The translations under genes were made by a program, and so were the position numbers. A DNA stretch of 64,000 nt from Citricoccus sp. CH26A (GTDB lineage Bacteria; Actinomycetota; Actinomycetes; Actinomycetales; Micrococcaceae): the NCBI RefSeq assembly GCF_000224415.1, contig NZ_AFXQ01000005.1, positions 96,792 to 160,791 on the forward strand, written 5' to 3'. Positions 44,215-52,791 of the stretch are shown here, one piece after another; the first letter of the stretch is position 1, and every line of letters begins with the position of its first letter. The notes below the pieces were generated by a model, which saw nothing but the letters and a program-made list of their open reading frames with translations, made no database searches and was not told the origin of the DNA.

Positions 44215-46347
44215 TCACCAGATGGTGACGCGCTCGGCCGGATCCAGCCACATGCCGTCGCCCGGCCGGGTCCCGTAGGCCTCGTGGAAGGCGTCGAGGT
44301 TCCTCACCACCTGGTTGCAGCGGAACTCGTTGGGCGAGTGCGGGTCGGAGGTGATCCGCGTGATCGTGGTCTCCGGGCGGGACAACTGGCGCCAGCACTC
44401 GGCCCAGGACGCGAAGAACGCGCGGTCCTGCTCCACCTGGGCCTCATCCGCCGCGGAGGCCTCCACCGGCCCCCCGGCCTCGGGGTGGGCCCCGACCGGG
44501 CGGCCGGTCGCCTCGGACCGGGCGGCCGTCCCCTCGGCTCCGGCTGCCCGGTCCGAGCCGGCGGTGTCACCGGTGCGGTCGGCGGCGGCGTTCTCCTCGC
44601 GCCAGATCTCCAGCGCCTTGTAGGCGATGCCCAGCCCGCCCAGGTCACCGATGTTCTCGCCCAGGGTGAGCCGGCCGTTGACGCAGTGCTCCGGGGCCTC
44701 GCTGGGGCGCAGCACCTCGAACTGTTCCACCAGCCTGGCGGTGCGCTCCTCGAAGGCGGTGCGGTCGGCGTCGGTCCACCAGTTCCGCAGGGTGCCGTCC
44801 CCGGTGTACTGGGAACCCTGGTCGTCGAAGCCGTGGCCGATCTCGTGGCCGATGACGGCGCCGATGGCCCCGAAGTTCTCGGCCGGGTCCCGGCCGGGGT
44901 CGAAGAACGGCGGCTGCAGGATGGCCGCGGGGAAGACGATCGCATTCTCCAGCGGGGAGTAGTAGGCGTTGACCGTCTGCGGGGTCATGTGCCATTCCTC
45001 GGGATCCGGGCCGGTCTCGATCTTGGTCAGGTCCCGTTCGAACTCGAATGCGGAGGCCGCACGCACGTTGGCCACCAGGTCGTCGGGATCCACCTCGAGG
45101 GAGGAGTAGTCGATCCACTTCACCGGGTAGCCGACCATGGGCTTGAACATGGACAGCTTCTCCAGCGCCCGCTGCCGGGTCTCCTCCCCCATCCACTCGA
45201 GCGTGGAGATGGACCGGCGGTAGGCCTCCAGCAGGGTGGAGACGAGCTGGTCCATGGTCGCCTTGTGGCCCTCGGGGAAGTGCCGTGCCACGTACAGCCG
45301 GCCCACGTCCTCGCCCACGGCCCCGTTGACGAAGGCCACCCCGCGCTTCCAGCGGGGCTTGACCTCCTCGGTGCCGGCGAGCTTGCGGCCGTAGAAGGCG
45401 AAGTGCTCTTTGACGAAGGCCTCGGTCAGGTAGGGGGCGGCCGAGCGCAGCACCTGCAGCTGCAGCCACAGCTTCCAGTCCTCCAGGTCCTCGGCGAGCA
45501 GCAGCTGCTGCATGGCGGCCAGGAAGTCCGGCTGCCAGGCCACCACCTCGGCGCTGCGGGAGTCCTGCGCCCCGATGCCCTCCAGCCAGCGCTCGGCCAG
45601 CGGGAAGGACTCGAGCAGGGCCGTGCGGTCCAGCAGGTTGTAGCGGGCCACCGCGTCCCGGCACTTCACCACGTCCCAGTGGGCGGCGGCGATCTTCACC
45701 TCCAGGTCCACCACGCGGTCCGCGTACGCCCGGGTCTCCGGGGTGTCACCACCGATGCCGGCCAGCTGGAAGAGGTTGGCCACGTGCTGCCGGTAGTCAC
45801 CCAGCAGCTCGGCGAACTTCTCCTCCCGGTAGTAGGACTCGTCCGGCAGGCCCAGTCCGTCCTGGAGCAGGTGCAGCAGCATGCGCTCCGGGTTCCCGGC
45901 GTCGTTGAGGGCACCGGTCTGGATCAGGCCGCTGACGCCGGTGCGCTGCAGCCTGCCGGAGAGCTCGAGGAACTCCTCGACGCCCTCCACGGCCTCGATC
46001 TCGGCCAGGTCGGCCACGATCGGCTCCAGTCCCCGGTCCTCCACGCTGGACTCGTCCATGAAGGAGGCGTAGAGCGCGCCGATGCGCCGGCGGGCGCCCT
46101 CGTCATCGGCACCGGCGGTGAACGGGCCGGACTCCCTGCCGGCCCCGGGGCCGGACCAGAAGTGGGCGGCGGCGTCCTCGGCCAGCCGGCGGACCGCGGC
46201 CTCGGAGGCGTCGCGCAGCTCCATGAAGGCACCGTAGGTCCCCTGGTCCGCGGGGATGGTCGTGGACTCCATCCAGGCGCCGTTGACGTGCCGGTACAGG
46301 TCCTCGCGGGCGGTCGGCTGGCTGGTGGCGGTCACGGTCTGGCTCAC
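44215..46347 (-). CDS. M13 family metallopeptidase (neprilysin/PepO-like)
   Basis: 710 residues, no signal peptide. It begins DLYRHVNGAWMESTTIPADQGTYGAFMELRD (M13_N). The zinc site is AVIGHEIGHGFDDQGSQYTGDG (HExxH), with the third ligand Glu in ENIGDLGGLGIAYKAL (ExxxD). Ends with SPNEFRCNQVVRNLDAFHEAYG...PAERVTIW. About 50 Ala/Gly/Thr-rich residues are inserted between ALEIWREEN and DRAFFASWAECWRQ, where homologues are compact. GTG 46347 has AGGAG seven bases upstream. Confidence 0.93.
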   Translation of the reverse strand: MSQTVTATSQPTAREDLYRHVNGAWMESTTIPADQGTYGAFMELRDASEAAVRRLAEDAAAHFWSGPGAGRESGPFTAGADDEGARRRIGALYASFMDESSVEDRGLEPIVADLAEIEAVEGVEEFLELSGRLQRTGVSGLIQTGALNDAGNPERMLLHLLQDGLGLPDESYYREEKFAELLGDYRQHVANLFQLAGIGGDTPETRAYADRVVDLEVKIAAAHWDVVKCRDAVARYNLLDRTALLESFPLAERWLEGIGAQDSRSAEVVAWQPDFLAAMQQLLLAEDLEDWKLWLQLQVLRSAAPYLTEAFVKEHFAFYGRKLAGTEEVKPRWKRGVAFVNGAVGEDVGRLYVARHFPEGHKATMDQLVSTLLEAYRRSISTLEWMGEETRQRALEKLSMFKPMVGYPVKWIDYSSLEVDPDDLVANVRAASAFEFERDLTKIETGPDPEEWHMTPQTVNAYYSPLENAIVFPAAILQPPFFDPGRDPAENFGAIGAVIGHEIGHGFDDQGSQYTGDGTLRNWWTDADRTAFEERTARLVEQFEVLRPSEAPEHCVNGRLTLGENIGDLGGLGIAYKALEIWREENAAADRTGDTAGSDRAAGAEGTAARSEATGRPVGAHPEAGGPVEASAADEAQVEQDRAFFASWAECWRQLSRPETTITRITSDPHSPNEFRCNQVVRNLDAFHEAYGTRPGDGMWLDPAERVTIW

Positions 46348-46519
46348 GCGGGCTCCTGGGGCAGTCGGGGGTCGACGGCGGCGCCGGGGAGCGGGTGCCC
46401 AGCGGCGCCGGGGTACCGGTCCGGTGGGCACCGGACCGCAGCTTGCGTCCGATCCTATCCGGGGCGGCGCCCCAGCGCCGCCCGGTCCGGGATCGGGGCG
46501 GAGGCCGCCCACCGTGCGC

Positions 46520-47418
46520 TCAGGACGAGGCGGGCAGCACCATGTTGTCGATGAGCCGGACCGGGGCGAACTCCGCGGCCACCAGCGCGAGGGCCTCGCG
46601 CTCCAGCGGGCGGCCCCATTCCTCCGGGGTCAGCGGCTCGAGGGTGGCATGGTCCACCACCTCGAGGTAGTCGAGCCCGGCCAGCGGTTCGGCCTCGATC
46701 ATCGCCCGGGCCGCGCCGACGTCGAGCGGCCGGCCCTCCTCCGCGGCCCGCCGGAGGGTCCCCAGCGAGCGGTGGAGCACGAGGGCCGCCTCGAGCGCCT
46801 CCGGGGACAGTCGCGTGTTGCGGCTGGACAGCGCCAGCCCCTCCGGGGAGCGCACGAGCGGCACGGCCCGGATCTCCAGGTCGAAGTCCAGGTCCGCGCG
46901 CATGCGGCGCAGCACGGCCAGCTGCTGGGCGTCCTTCTGCCCGAAGTAGCTGAGCAGCCGCGCCGGGGCCGGGGAAGGGCGGTGTGCCAGAGCTTGGCGA
47001 CGACGGTGCAGACACCGTCGAAGTGACCGGGCCGGCTGGCTCCTTCCAGGACCTCGCCCATGTGCCCGGCCGAGACCCTGACGATCGGGGCGTCCGGGTA
47101 CCCGGGGTACATCTCCGCCAGGTCCGGGGCGAACACCAGCTCGCACCCCTCCGCGCCGAGGATCTCCCGGTCCGCCTCGAGCGTGCGGGGGTAGTTCTCC
47201 AGGTCGGCGGGGTCGCCGAACTGCAGCGGGTTGACGAAGACGGAGGCCACCACGATGTCGGTCTCGGCCCGGGCCTGCCGGACCAGGGCGGCGTGCCCGC
47301 CGTGCAGGGCACCCATGGTGGGGACCAGGCCCACGGTGGGCGCCGGCACCCCGGAGAGGACGGCCGCGTGCACCTTCTCCGCGAGCGCCGCCCGGAACCC
47401 GGCCCGGGTGCGGTGCAC
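46520..47418 (-). pseudogene. panC: Pantothenate synthetase, interrupted by a one-base frameshift
   Basis: Joins pantoate and beta-alanine. The N-terminal part (frame of 47418) has [18 protein letters not shown] (HxGH), [32 protein letters not shown]. The C-terminal part (another frame) has [34 protein letters not shown] and LDYLEVVDHATLEPL. The switch falls at the four-G run 46971-46974. A fifth G gives a continuous protein with [17 protein letters not shown]. All active-site motifs are intact, so this is a sequencing slip or a recent mutation. GTG 47418 gives a normal N-terminus, but see the leaderless GTG at 47525. Confidence 0.9.
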
Positions 47419-47522
47419 GGCGGGCAGGTCCTGGTCGCCCGTGGCGTGCCGGGCGGTGTCCTCCAGGGTCAGGCCCGTGCCGGGGGGACGGGGGTGCGGT
47501 CGGGGACGCGGTCGAGTGGGCT

Positions 47523-47538
47523 CACGCAGGCGAGTCTA
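47523..47538 (-). promoter_or_regulatory. Leaderless-type promoter and GTG upstream of panC
   Basis: TAGACT (47533-47538, minus), seven-base gap, GTG (47523-47525). This GTG opens only an 18-codon ORF ([18 protein letters not shown]) that ends before panC in another frame. It may be a short upstream ORF, or the true panC start with one base missing in the six-G run 47482-47487. Confidence 0.4.
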
Positions 47539-47567
47539 CGAAAGTGGAGACCCCTCGGCGGACCGGA

Positions 47568-47573
47568 CAGACT
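47568..47573 (+). promoter_or_regulatory. -10-like hexamer of leaderless tyrosine phosphatase gene
   Basis: CAGACT, six bases before ATG 47580, with TGGAGA at 47545-47550 as a -35 candidate at 17-base spacing. Confidence 0.45.
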
Positions 47574-47579
47574 GGGGGC

Positions 47580-48113
47580 ATGCACCTCATGACCGTCTGC
47601 CTGGGAAACATCTGCCGCTCGCCCGCCGCCGAGGCGGTGCTGGTCCACCGGTTGCGCGAGGCCGGCCTGGATGACGTGACCGTCAGCTCCGCGGGGACCT
47701 CGGACTACCACCTGGGCGAACCGCCCCACGTCATGAGCAGCACCGAGGGTGAGGCCCGCGGTTACGCGTTCACCTCCGTGGGCGCCCAGTTCGCGGTGGA
47801 GGACTTCGACACCGCCGACCTGATCCTGGTGATGGACGCCGCCAACGATCGCGACGTACGGGCGCTGGCCCGGGGCACGGCCGACGAGCGGAAGGTGGTG
47901 CGCCTCGGCGCCTTCGCCAGTGACGTGGCCGACCGGGGCGTCCGTGACGTGCCGGACCCCTACGGCCTTCCCGAGAGCGCGTTCGTGTCCATGTACGACC
48001 AGATCGAGGACGCCGTCGACGGCCTGGTCCGGTCCCTGCGGGACGGCACGCTGCAGCAGGTCCTGGGCACCCGGTGCGCCGGGAGCCTCCGGAGCGGGCA
48101 CCGCCCGGTGTGA
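47580..48113 (+). CDS. Low-molecular-weight protein-tyrosine-phosphatase
   Basis: 177 residues. P-loop C7-LGNIC-R13-S near the N-terminus (CX5R), VSSAGTSDYHLGEPP, DLILVMDAANDRDV, and the general-acid loop VPDPYGLPESAF (Asp-Pro). Cytoplasmic; dephosphorylates protein tyrosine. ATG 47580 is favoured by the CAGACT hexamer; ATG 47589 (MTVCLGN) is the alternative. Divergent from panC. Confidence 0.92.
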   Translation: MHLMTVCLGNICRSPAAEAVLVHRLREAGLDDVTVSSAGTSDYHLGEPPHVMSSTEGEARGYAFTSVGAQFAVEDFDTADLILVMDAANDRDVRALARGTADERKVVRLGAFASDVADRGVRDVPDPYGLPESAFVSMYDQIEDAVDGLVRSLRDGTLQQVLGTRCAGSLRSGHRPV

Positions 48114-48221
48114 GATCCGGCCGCCCCCGTCCGCCAGGATCGTGGACCCGCCCCGGGGCACCGGCGCTGATACGTCGATGACCCGGGGTGGGTGGGACGA
48201 GCCATACGGCTCAGGGGCGGA

Positions 48222-48854
48222 TCAGTAACGCTCCGTGGTTCCCTGGACGTGGCGCGCCGACTGGGCGGACTCGTCCTTGAGTTGGCCCGCCTTGTCCTGT
48301 CCCTCGGCCTTGACGTGCTCCACGCCGGTGGTGGCGGTGTCCTTGACGGACTCCATGGCCTCCTGGGCCTGTGGCTTGAGGTTCTCACCCATCTCCTGGG
48401 CCGCGGACTTCGCCTCATCCACCAGGGGCGCGGCCTGGTCCTTGACCTTCTCGGCGGCCTCCTGCTCGGCCTGCGAGGCGGGAATGAGCGAACCGACCAG
48501 CCAGCCGGCACCCAGCGCGATCAGCCCGGCCGCCAGCGGGTTGCCCCGGGTGCGACGGCGGACCTGCGCCGGAGCTTGCTGGAGCCCGTGCACGGCGTCC
48601 TCCGCCCGGTGCTGGACGTCGTGGGCCACGTCCTGGGCACGGTCCTTGAACCCGGGTCCGGACCTGGCGGCGTACGGGTCGGGACTGCCCATGATGGACT
48701 CCTTGACGGTGGTCATGCGCTCGCGGACGCGGTCACCCTGCCGGTGGACGGCGCGGGTCGGGTTGGCCTTCTCGGCCAGCGCGTCCACGTCGCGGCTGAG
48801 CTCGTGCCGGGTGCGCTCGATGTCGGCGCGGATCTCATCGGGGTTGTTGCTCAT
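48222..48854 (-). CDS. DUF3618 membrane protein with LEA-like tail
   Basis: 210 residues. DUF3618 at the N-terminus (NPDEIRADIERTRHELSRDVDALAEKANPTRAVHRQ). A single TM (NPLAAGLIALGAGWLVGSLIP, about 105-125). The C-terminal tail has repeated amphipathic helices (AAEKVKDQAAPLVDEAKSAAQEMGENLKPQAQEAMESVKDTA) like LEA or apolipoprotein repeats. Function unknown. ATG overlaps the stop of the holin-like gene by four bases; last gene of a three-gene operon. Confidence 0.85.
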   Translation of the reverse strand: MSNNPDEIRADIERTRHELSRDVDALAEKANPTRAVHRQGDRVRERMTTVKESIMGSPDPYAARSGPGFKDRAQDVAHDVQHRAEDAVHGLQQAPAQVRRRTRGNPLAAGLIALGAGWLVGSLIPASQAEQEAAEKVKDQAAPLVDEAKSAAQEMGENLKPQAQEAMESVKDTATTGVEHVKAEGQDKAGQLKDESAQSARHVQGTTERY

Positions 48855-49384
48855 GGGGTCTCCTTGTTCGGGTTCAGGGTCGCCGGGATCTCCTGAACCG
48901 TCTCCTGGGTCTGGGGCAGACCCTTGATCCGATCGAAGTACTTCTTGCCCATCACGCCGAGCACGGCGGCCGCCACGCCCCAGAGCACGGTGACGATCAG
49001 GGCCGCCCAGCCCAGGTGCATCACGGAACCCAGGGCCCACATCAGGGCCGTGGACAGGAACAGCAGCACGAAGACGGCGGCCAGGGCCGCACCGGCGAGC
49101 AACCCCGCCCCCGTACCGGCCTTCTTCGCCTCCACGGTCGCCTCGGCCTTGGCCAGCTGGATCTCCTGCCGCACCAGGGTGCTGAGGTTCTCGGAGAAGC
49201 TGGCGAACATCTCGCCGAGGGTCTCGGTCCGGGCCCGGTACTCGGCCTCCGGCATCGGGGCCTCGGTGGATCCCGAGCCCGACGCCGGCCGGCCGGTCCC
49301 CGCAGTCCCGGTCCCGGGCCCGGGCGCAGCACCGGCGGCACCTCCGGCCGAGGTCGGCCCGTACTGAGAGGGGTCGGTGGTCAC
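48851..49384 (-). CDS. Phage holin family (superfamily III) membrane protein
   Basis: 177 residues. A Gly/Pro/Thr-rich N-terminus, an amphipathic helix (LGEMFASFSENLSTLVRQEIQLAKAEATVEAKKAG), and two TM helices (AGLLAGAALAAVFVLLFLSTALMWAL and LGWAALIVTVLWGVAAAVLGVM). This matches the PF07332 pattern, which in actinobacteria is chromosomal and not a lysis gene. GTG start overlaps the upstream stop by four bases. Confidence 0.87.
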   Translation of the reverse strand: MTTDPSQYGPTSAGGAAGAAPGPGTGTAGTGRPASGSGSTEAPMPEAEYRARTETLGEMFASFSENLSTLVRQEIQLAKAEATVEAKKAGTGAGLLAGAALAAVFVLLFLSTALMWALGSVMHLGWAALIVTVLWGVAAAVLGVMGKKYFDRIKGLPQTQETVQEIPATLNPNKETP

Positions 49385-50094
49385 GGCCGGCCTCCGGGCT
49401 GACCGGTGCCGAACGGATCGGGGTCGAGGGGCGTCGTCCCCGGCACGCTGGTCGTCCCGGGTGCGCCCGTCGTGCCCGGGACCCCCGGTGTGCCCAGCAC
49501 GTCCGGCATCTCGGTACCGGTCACCGTGGGAGGCTGGGGTGGGAGCGGTGGCGCCTGGGCGGTGAACCGGTGGGCCCGCCTGTCATCGTCGTCGTCGTGG
49601 GCGTCCTTCAGGCCCCGTGTCATCCGGCCGGCGACCAGGCCGATGCCGGCGGCGATGGCCAGGAACGTCCCGGGCCGGCGGGCCGCGAACCGGCGCACGT
49701 CATCGAGCAGGTCCAGGGGCTCCCGGGACTCCAGGTGGTGGGTGACCCGGCGCGCCCGGTCGGAGAGCATCGAGACGGCCTGGTTGACCAGGTCGGATTC
49801 GGGCCTCTCCCCGCGGGAGATGCGCTCGAGGTCCTCGGAGATCCCGCGCGACTGGACGGCCAGCCGGTCCTTCTGCGTGGACAGCTGCGAGGTGGCCTCC
49901 TGCTTGGCCGACTCCGCCAGGCTCCTGGCCTGGCCCACGGCCTCGTCCTTGACGTGCCGCGCCTCGTCCCTGGCCGTGCCGGCCACGTCACGGGCGGCGC
50001 CCTGGGCCTCGGCCCCGAGGCGCCCGGCCTCCTGTTTCGCCGTCTCCGCGGTGCCCCCCTCGGAGGTCGTCGGATAATCCGGGTTCAGCGTCAT
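49381..50094 (-). CDS. Membrane protein with amphipathic N-terminal repeats and Pro-Gly-Thr tail
   Basis: 237 residues, family not recognised. Residues about 15-80 are an 11-mer-like amphipathic helix (AETAKQEAGRLGAEAQGAARDVAGTARDEARHVKDEAVGQ). A middle domain LVNQAVSMLSDRARRVTHHLESREPLDLLDDVRRFAARRP precedes one TM (GTFLAIAAGIGLVAG). The tail is Pro/Gly/Thr repeats (GTPGVPGTTGAPGTTSVPGTTP). AAGGAA precedes ATG 50094. First gene of the operon with the holin-like and DUF3618 proteins; probably envelope or osmotic stress (inference). Confidence 0.78.
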   Translation of the reverse strand: MTLNPDYPTTSEGGTAETAKQEAGRLGAEAQGAARDVAGTARDEARHVKDEAVGQARSLAESAKQEATSQLSTQKDRLAVQSRGISEDLERISRGERPESDLVNQAVSMLSDRARRVTHHLESREPLDLLDDVRRFAARRPGTFLAIAAGIGLVAGRMTRGLKDAHDDDDDRRAHRFTAQAPPLPPQPPTVTGTEMPDVLGTPGVPGTTGAPGTTSVPGTTPLDPDPFGTGQPGGRP

Positions 50095-50158
50095 GGGGTT
50101 TCCTTCCCGTTCACGGCCGACGTCCTGGATGTGGACAGGCCCCGTGGGCGCGACTGTA

Positions 50159-50176
50159 GCCCGGGGCCCCCCGGGC
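50159..50176 (-). terminator. Hairpin downstream of the DUF2520 gene
   Basis: GCCCGGGG-CC-CCCCGGGC, 8-bp arms. An alternative longer-range stem CCCGGGCGT / ACGCCCGGG (50170-50178 with 50202-50210) overlaps it. Probable end of the folate/PH-domain operon. Confidence 0.6.
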
Positions 50177-50215
50177 GTGGGTACCCCTCATCGGCTGCGG
50201 GACGCCCGGGTGCGC

Positions 50216-51121
50216 TCAGTCCCCCAGCGCGTCCAGCAGCTCGGCCACCGTCGCCTCGGACAGGGCACCGCGTATCAGGGCGCGCACCGCCGTCGCCCGC
50301 GCCATGGCCCGGTACGCCTGCCCGATGTCGGCCGGGACGCCCTCGGCGCCCAACACCTCCAGGTGCCGACGCACGGTACCCACGTCCCCGCGGGCCACCG
50401 GCCCGGTCAGGGCGCCGTCCCCGTTGGCGAGGGCATTCTCCAGGGAGGCGTGCAGGAGCGGCGAGAGCATCCGGTCGGTCTGCTCCACGCCGATCGAGGC
50501 CAACAGCTGGGCGGACTGGGCGGTGAGGGTGACGAGGTGGTTCGAGGCGTGCGCCAGCGCCGCGTGGTAGGTGCCGCGGTCCGCCTCGGCGATGACCGCG
50601 GGCTCCCCACCCATCTCCACGACGAGCGCCTGGGCGACCGGCAGCACGATGGCGTCCGCCGTGACCCCGAACATGCAGTCCGCCAACCGGGCGATGTCCA
50701 GGCTCAGGCCGGTGAAGGACATCGCCGGGTGGATGGCCAACGGGATCGCCCCGGCGGCGCGCACCGGGTCGAGCACGGACACCCCGTGCCGTCCGGAGGT
50801 GTGGACCACCAGGTGGCCGGTCTGGAAGTGCCCGGCGTCGGCGAGCCCGGAGACCAGCTCCGGCAGCACGTCGTCCGGGACGGCGAACAGCACCAGCTCC
50901 GACCGGCGCAGGATCTCCGGGATCTCGAGTATGGGCACCTCGGGCAGCAGGGACTCCGCACGGCTCTGGGAGGCCTCGGAGACCGCGTGCACCCCCGTGA
51001 CGGCGTGTCCGGCATTGCGCAGGGCGGCTCCGAGCACGGCACCGACCTTGCCGGCGCCGATGATCCCGATCCCCAACCGGCCCGGACGGCCCGCGGGCGC
51101 CCCGCTGAACGGCGAGGTCAT
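50216..51121 (-). CDS. DUF2520 Rossmann-fold protein (oxidoreductase-like)
   Basis: 301 residues. NAD(P)-binding N-terminus LGIGIIGAGKVGAVLGAALRNAGHAVTGV (GxGxxG), AVPDDVLPELVSGLA, VVHTSGRHGVSVLDPVRAAGAIPLAIHPAMSFTG, and the helical DUF2520 domain (YHAALAHASNHLVTLTAQSAQLL, GPVARGDVGTVRRHLEVL). Fold resembles pyrroline-5-carboxylate or ketopantoate reductases. In many actinobacteria it precedes panC; here panC is about 3 kb further on. ATG overlaps the PH-domain gene stop (ATGA). Confidence 0.87.
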   Translation of the reverse strand: MTSPFSGAPAGRPGRLGIGIIGAGKVGAVLGAALRNAGHAVTGVHAVSEASQSRAESLLPEVPILEIPEILRRSELVLFAVPDDVLPELVSGLADAGHFQTGHLVVHTSGRHGVSVLDPVRAAGAIPLAIHPAMSFTGLSLDIARLADCMFGVTADAIVLPVAQALVVEMGGEPAVIAEADRGTYHAALAHASNHLVTLTAQSAQLLASIGVEQTDRMLSPLLHASLENALANGDGALTGPVARGDVGTVRRHLEVLGAEGVPADIGQAYRAMARATAVRALIRGALSEATVAELLDALGD

Positions 51122-52791
51122 TCGACGGCCTGCCGGGTGCGCTGTTCGAACCGGGCCAGCTCGTCCGGCCGCATCCACTCGTTCCGGTCCCGCAGCCGAC
51201 GGGCCTGCGCGGCGACCTCGCGTTCTGCGCGGAACAGGTCCATGGCCACGGCCGCGTCCAGCTGGTCCACCCTCGGGCTGATCGGGCCGGGTGGGATGTG
51301 GAACGTCACGGTGGCCGCTCCGCGCCAGCGTTCGATCGGCCCCTGGAGCAACTGCAGAGACTGGATGCGCTCGTGGGGCAGCAGGACCAGTTCGCGGTTG
51401 AGCCGTCCCGAGCGGATCATCAGCAGGGACCGCGTGGAACGGAAACCGTGCCGGCGCCAGACCAGGGGGGAGAACCAGCGCATCCGCGGGGTGGTGGTCA
51501 CGAAGCCGTGGTCAGCACCGGAACCGTCGAGACCCGCGTGCACCAGATCCCGGGCCTCCTCGGCCGTCCCCACCCCGGGATCCGGTGCCACCACCGTGAG
51601 GACGCGCAGCACGTCGTCGAAGGTGCCCACCGGCAGCAGCCTGGACTTGCCGGTGGTGCCGTCGAGGGACTCCCCGTACCCGGCCACCGTCACGGCCATC
51701 CGGTACCAGCCGAACAGCCTCCAGAGCAGGGGGCGGCTCACCTTCACGGCCTGGATCCGGCCCGGGGGGACGGTCTGCGAGGTGGTGTCCAGCAGGCCGT
51801 AGCGCAGGCGCAGGCCGTCCGGGATCGAGGCGACGGTGAAGTTCCACCCACCGTTGACGGAGGACCAGATGCTGCTGCCGACGCCGAACAGGATGCCGAG
51901 CAGCGCCGGCACGCTCAGGGCTGAGCCCACCTCGGCGAAGAACTCCTGTGCCACGCTCTCGGGCATCCACCAACGGATGGCCAGCAGGCCGGCCCCGTAG
52001 AGGATCCCGAAGACCAGTACGGCCGAGACGAGACCGGATCCGGTCAGCGTCGCACCGATCAGCCGGCCGGGCGGCACCCGCAGCATGACCCGCTCGGTCT
52101 CCTCCTCGTAGTCGTAGCCGATGCCGGCCGCGACCACGGGGACGGGCGCGTCGGAGGGGTGCGACCCCGCAGACGGTACTGACGGCCGTGCCGGTGGTGA
52201 CGGTATCACCGGGTCCGCGGCACCGGGGCCGAGGCCCGGTCCCTCATCCGCCGGGGCCTGGGCGGCCTCGACCGGGTCCTGTCCGGACTGGATCCCGGCG
52301 GCCCGGCGCATGATCTCCTGACGCAGCATCCGGGCCTCGTCCATCCGCAGGAAGGACAGGCTCATCGCCGAGTCACCACCGTCGGCCGTCTCGAACTTCA
52401 GCTCGGCCAGCCCGACGATCCGCGCCAGCAGGGGCTGCTTGATGTCCACCGCCTGGACCCGGTCCAACCGGGCGTGGCGGTGCTGCCGGAACACGACGCC
52501 GGACCGGACCTCGACCTTGTCCGCGCCCATGCGGTACCTGGTGAACCGCCAGGACAGGAAGAACCCGCCGAGGATGAGCAGGAAGACTCCCCCGACGATC
52601 GCCGCCCCCAGTCCGAGGGCACCGGTGTTCGCGAACAGGGCACCGGTGGTGGCCGCCCGGTAGATGTCCTCGAAGGCGTTCTGCCCGATGATGAAGAGCA
52701 CGGCGACGAGCGCGACCCAGCCCCGCACCAGGGGACTGACGGGATGGACCCGGTGCCAGTCGCCGTCGACGGCCGCGGGCCGCGGAGTCAC
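51118..52791 (-). CDS. PH domain-containing membrane protein (three bPH_2 domains)
   Basis: 557 residues. Two TM helices at the N-terminus (LVRGWVALVAVLFIIGQNAF, LGLGAAIVGGVFLLILGGFFLSW). Then bPH_2 domain 1 (MGADKVEVRSGVVFRQHRHARLDRVQAVDI), an acidic Pro-rich linker, two more TMs, domain 2 (RYGLLDTTSQTVPPGRIQAVKVSRPLLWRLFGW) and domain 3 (LMIRSGRLNRELVLLPHERIQSLQLLQGP). YdbT-like organisation; function unknown. GTG 52791 overlaps the small PH gene stop (GTGA). Confidence 0.87.
   Translation of the reverse strand: MTPRPAAVDGDWHRVHPVSPLVRGWVALVAVLFIIGQNAFEDIYRAATTGALFANTGALGLGAAIVGGVFLLILGGFFLSWRFTRYRMGADKVEVRSGVVFRQHRHARLDRVQAVDIKQPLLARIVGLAELKFETADGGDSAMSLSFLRMDEARMLRQEIMRRAAGIQSGQDPVEAAQAPADEGPGLGPGAADPVIPSPPARPSVPSAGSHPSDAPVPVVAAGIGYDYEEETERVMLRVPPGRLIGATLTGSGLVSAVLVFGILYGAGLLAIRWWMPESVAQEFFAEVGSALSVPALLGILFGVGSSIWSSVNGGWNFTVASIPDGLRLRYGLLDTTSQTVPPGRIQAVKVSRPLLWRLFGWYRMAVTVAGYGESLDGTTGKSRLLPVGTFDDVLRVLTVVAPDPGVGTAEEARDLVHAGLDGSGADHGFVTTTPRMRWFSPLVWRRHGFRSTRSLLMIRSGRLNRELVLLPHERIQSLQLLQGPIERWRGAATVTFHIPPGPISPRVDQLDAAVAMDLFRAEREVAAQARRLRDRNEWMRPDELARFEQRTRQAVE

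Noticed and set aside
42958..46554. A 1198-codon plus-strand open frame opposite lysS and the M13 peptidase
   Set aside because: No domain, skewed antisense composition, and complete overlap with two well-supported genes.
48851..49384. Holin-like gene as evidence of a prophage
   Set aside because: No integrase, terminase, lysin or capsid gene nearby; PF07332-type proteins are normal chromosomal genes in actinobacteria.
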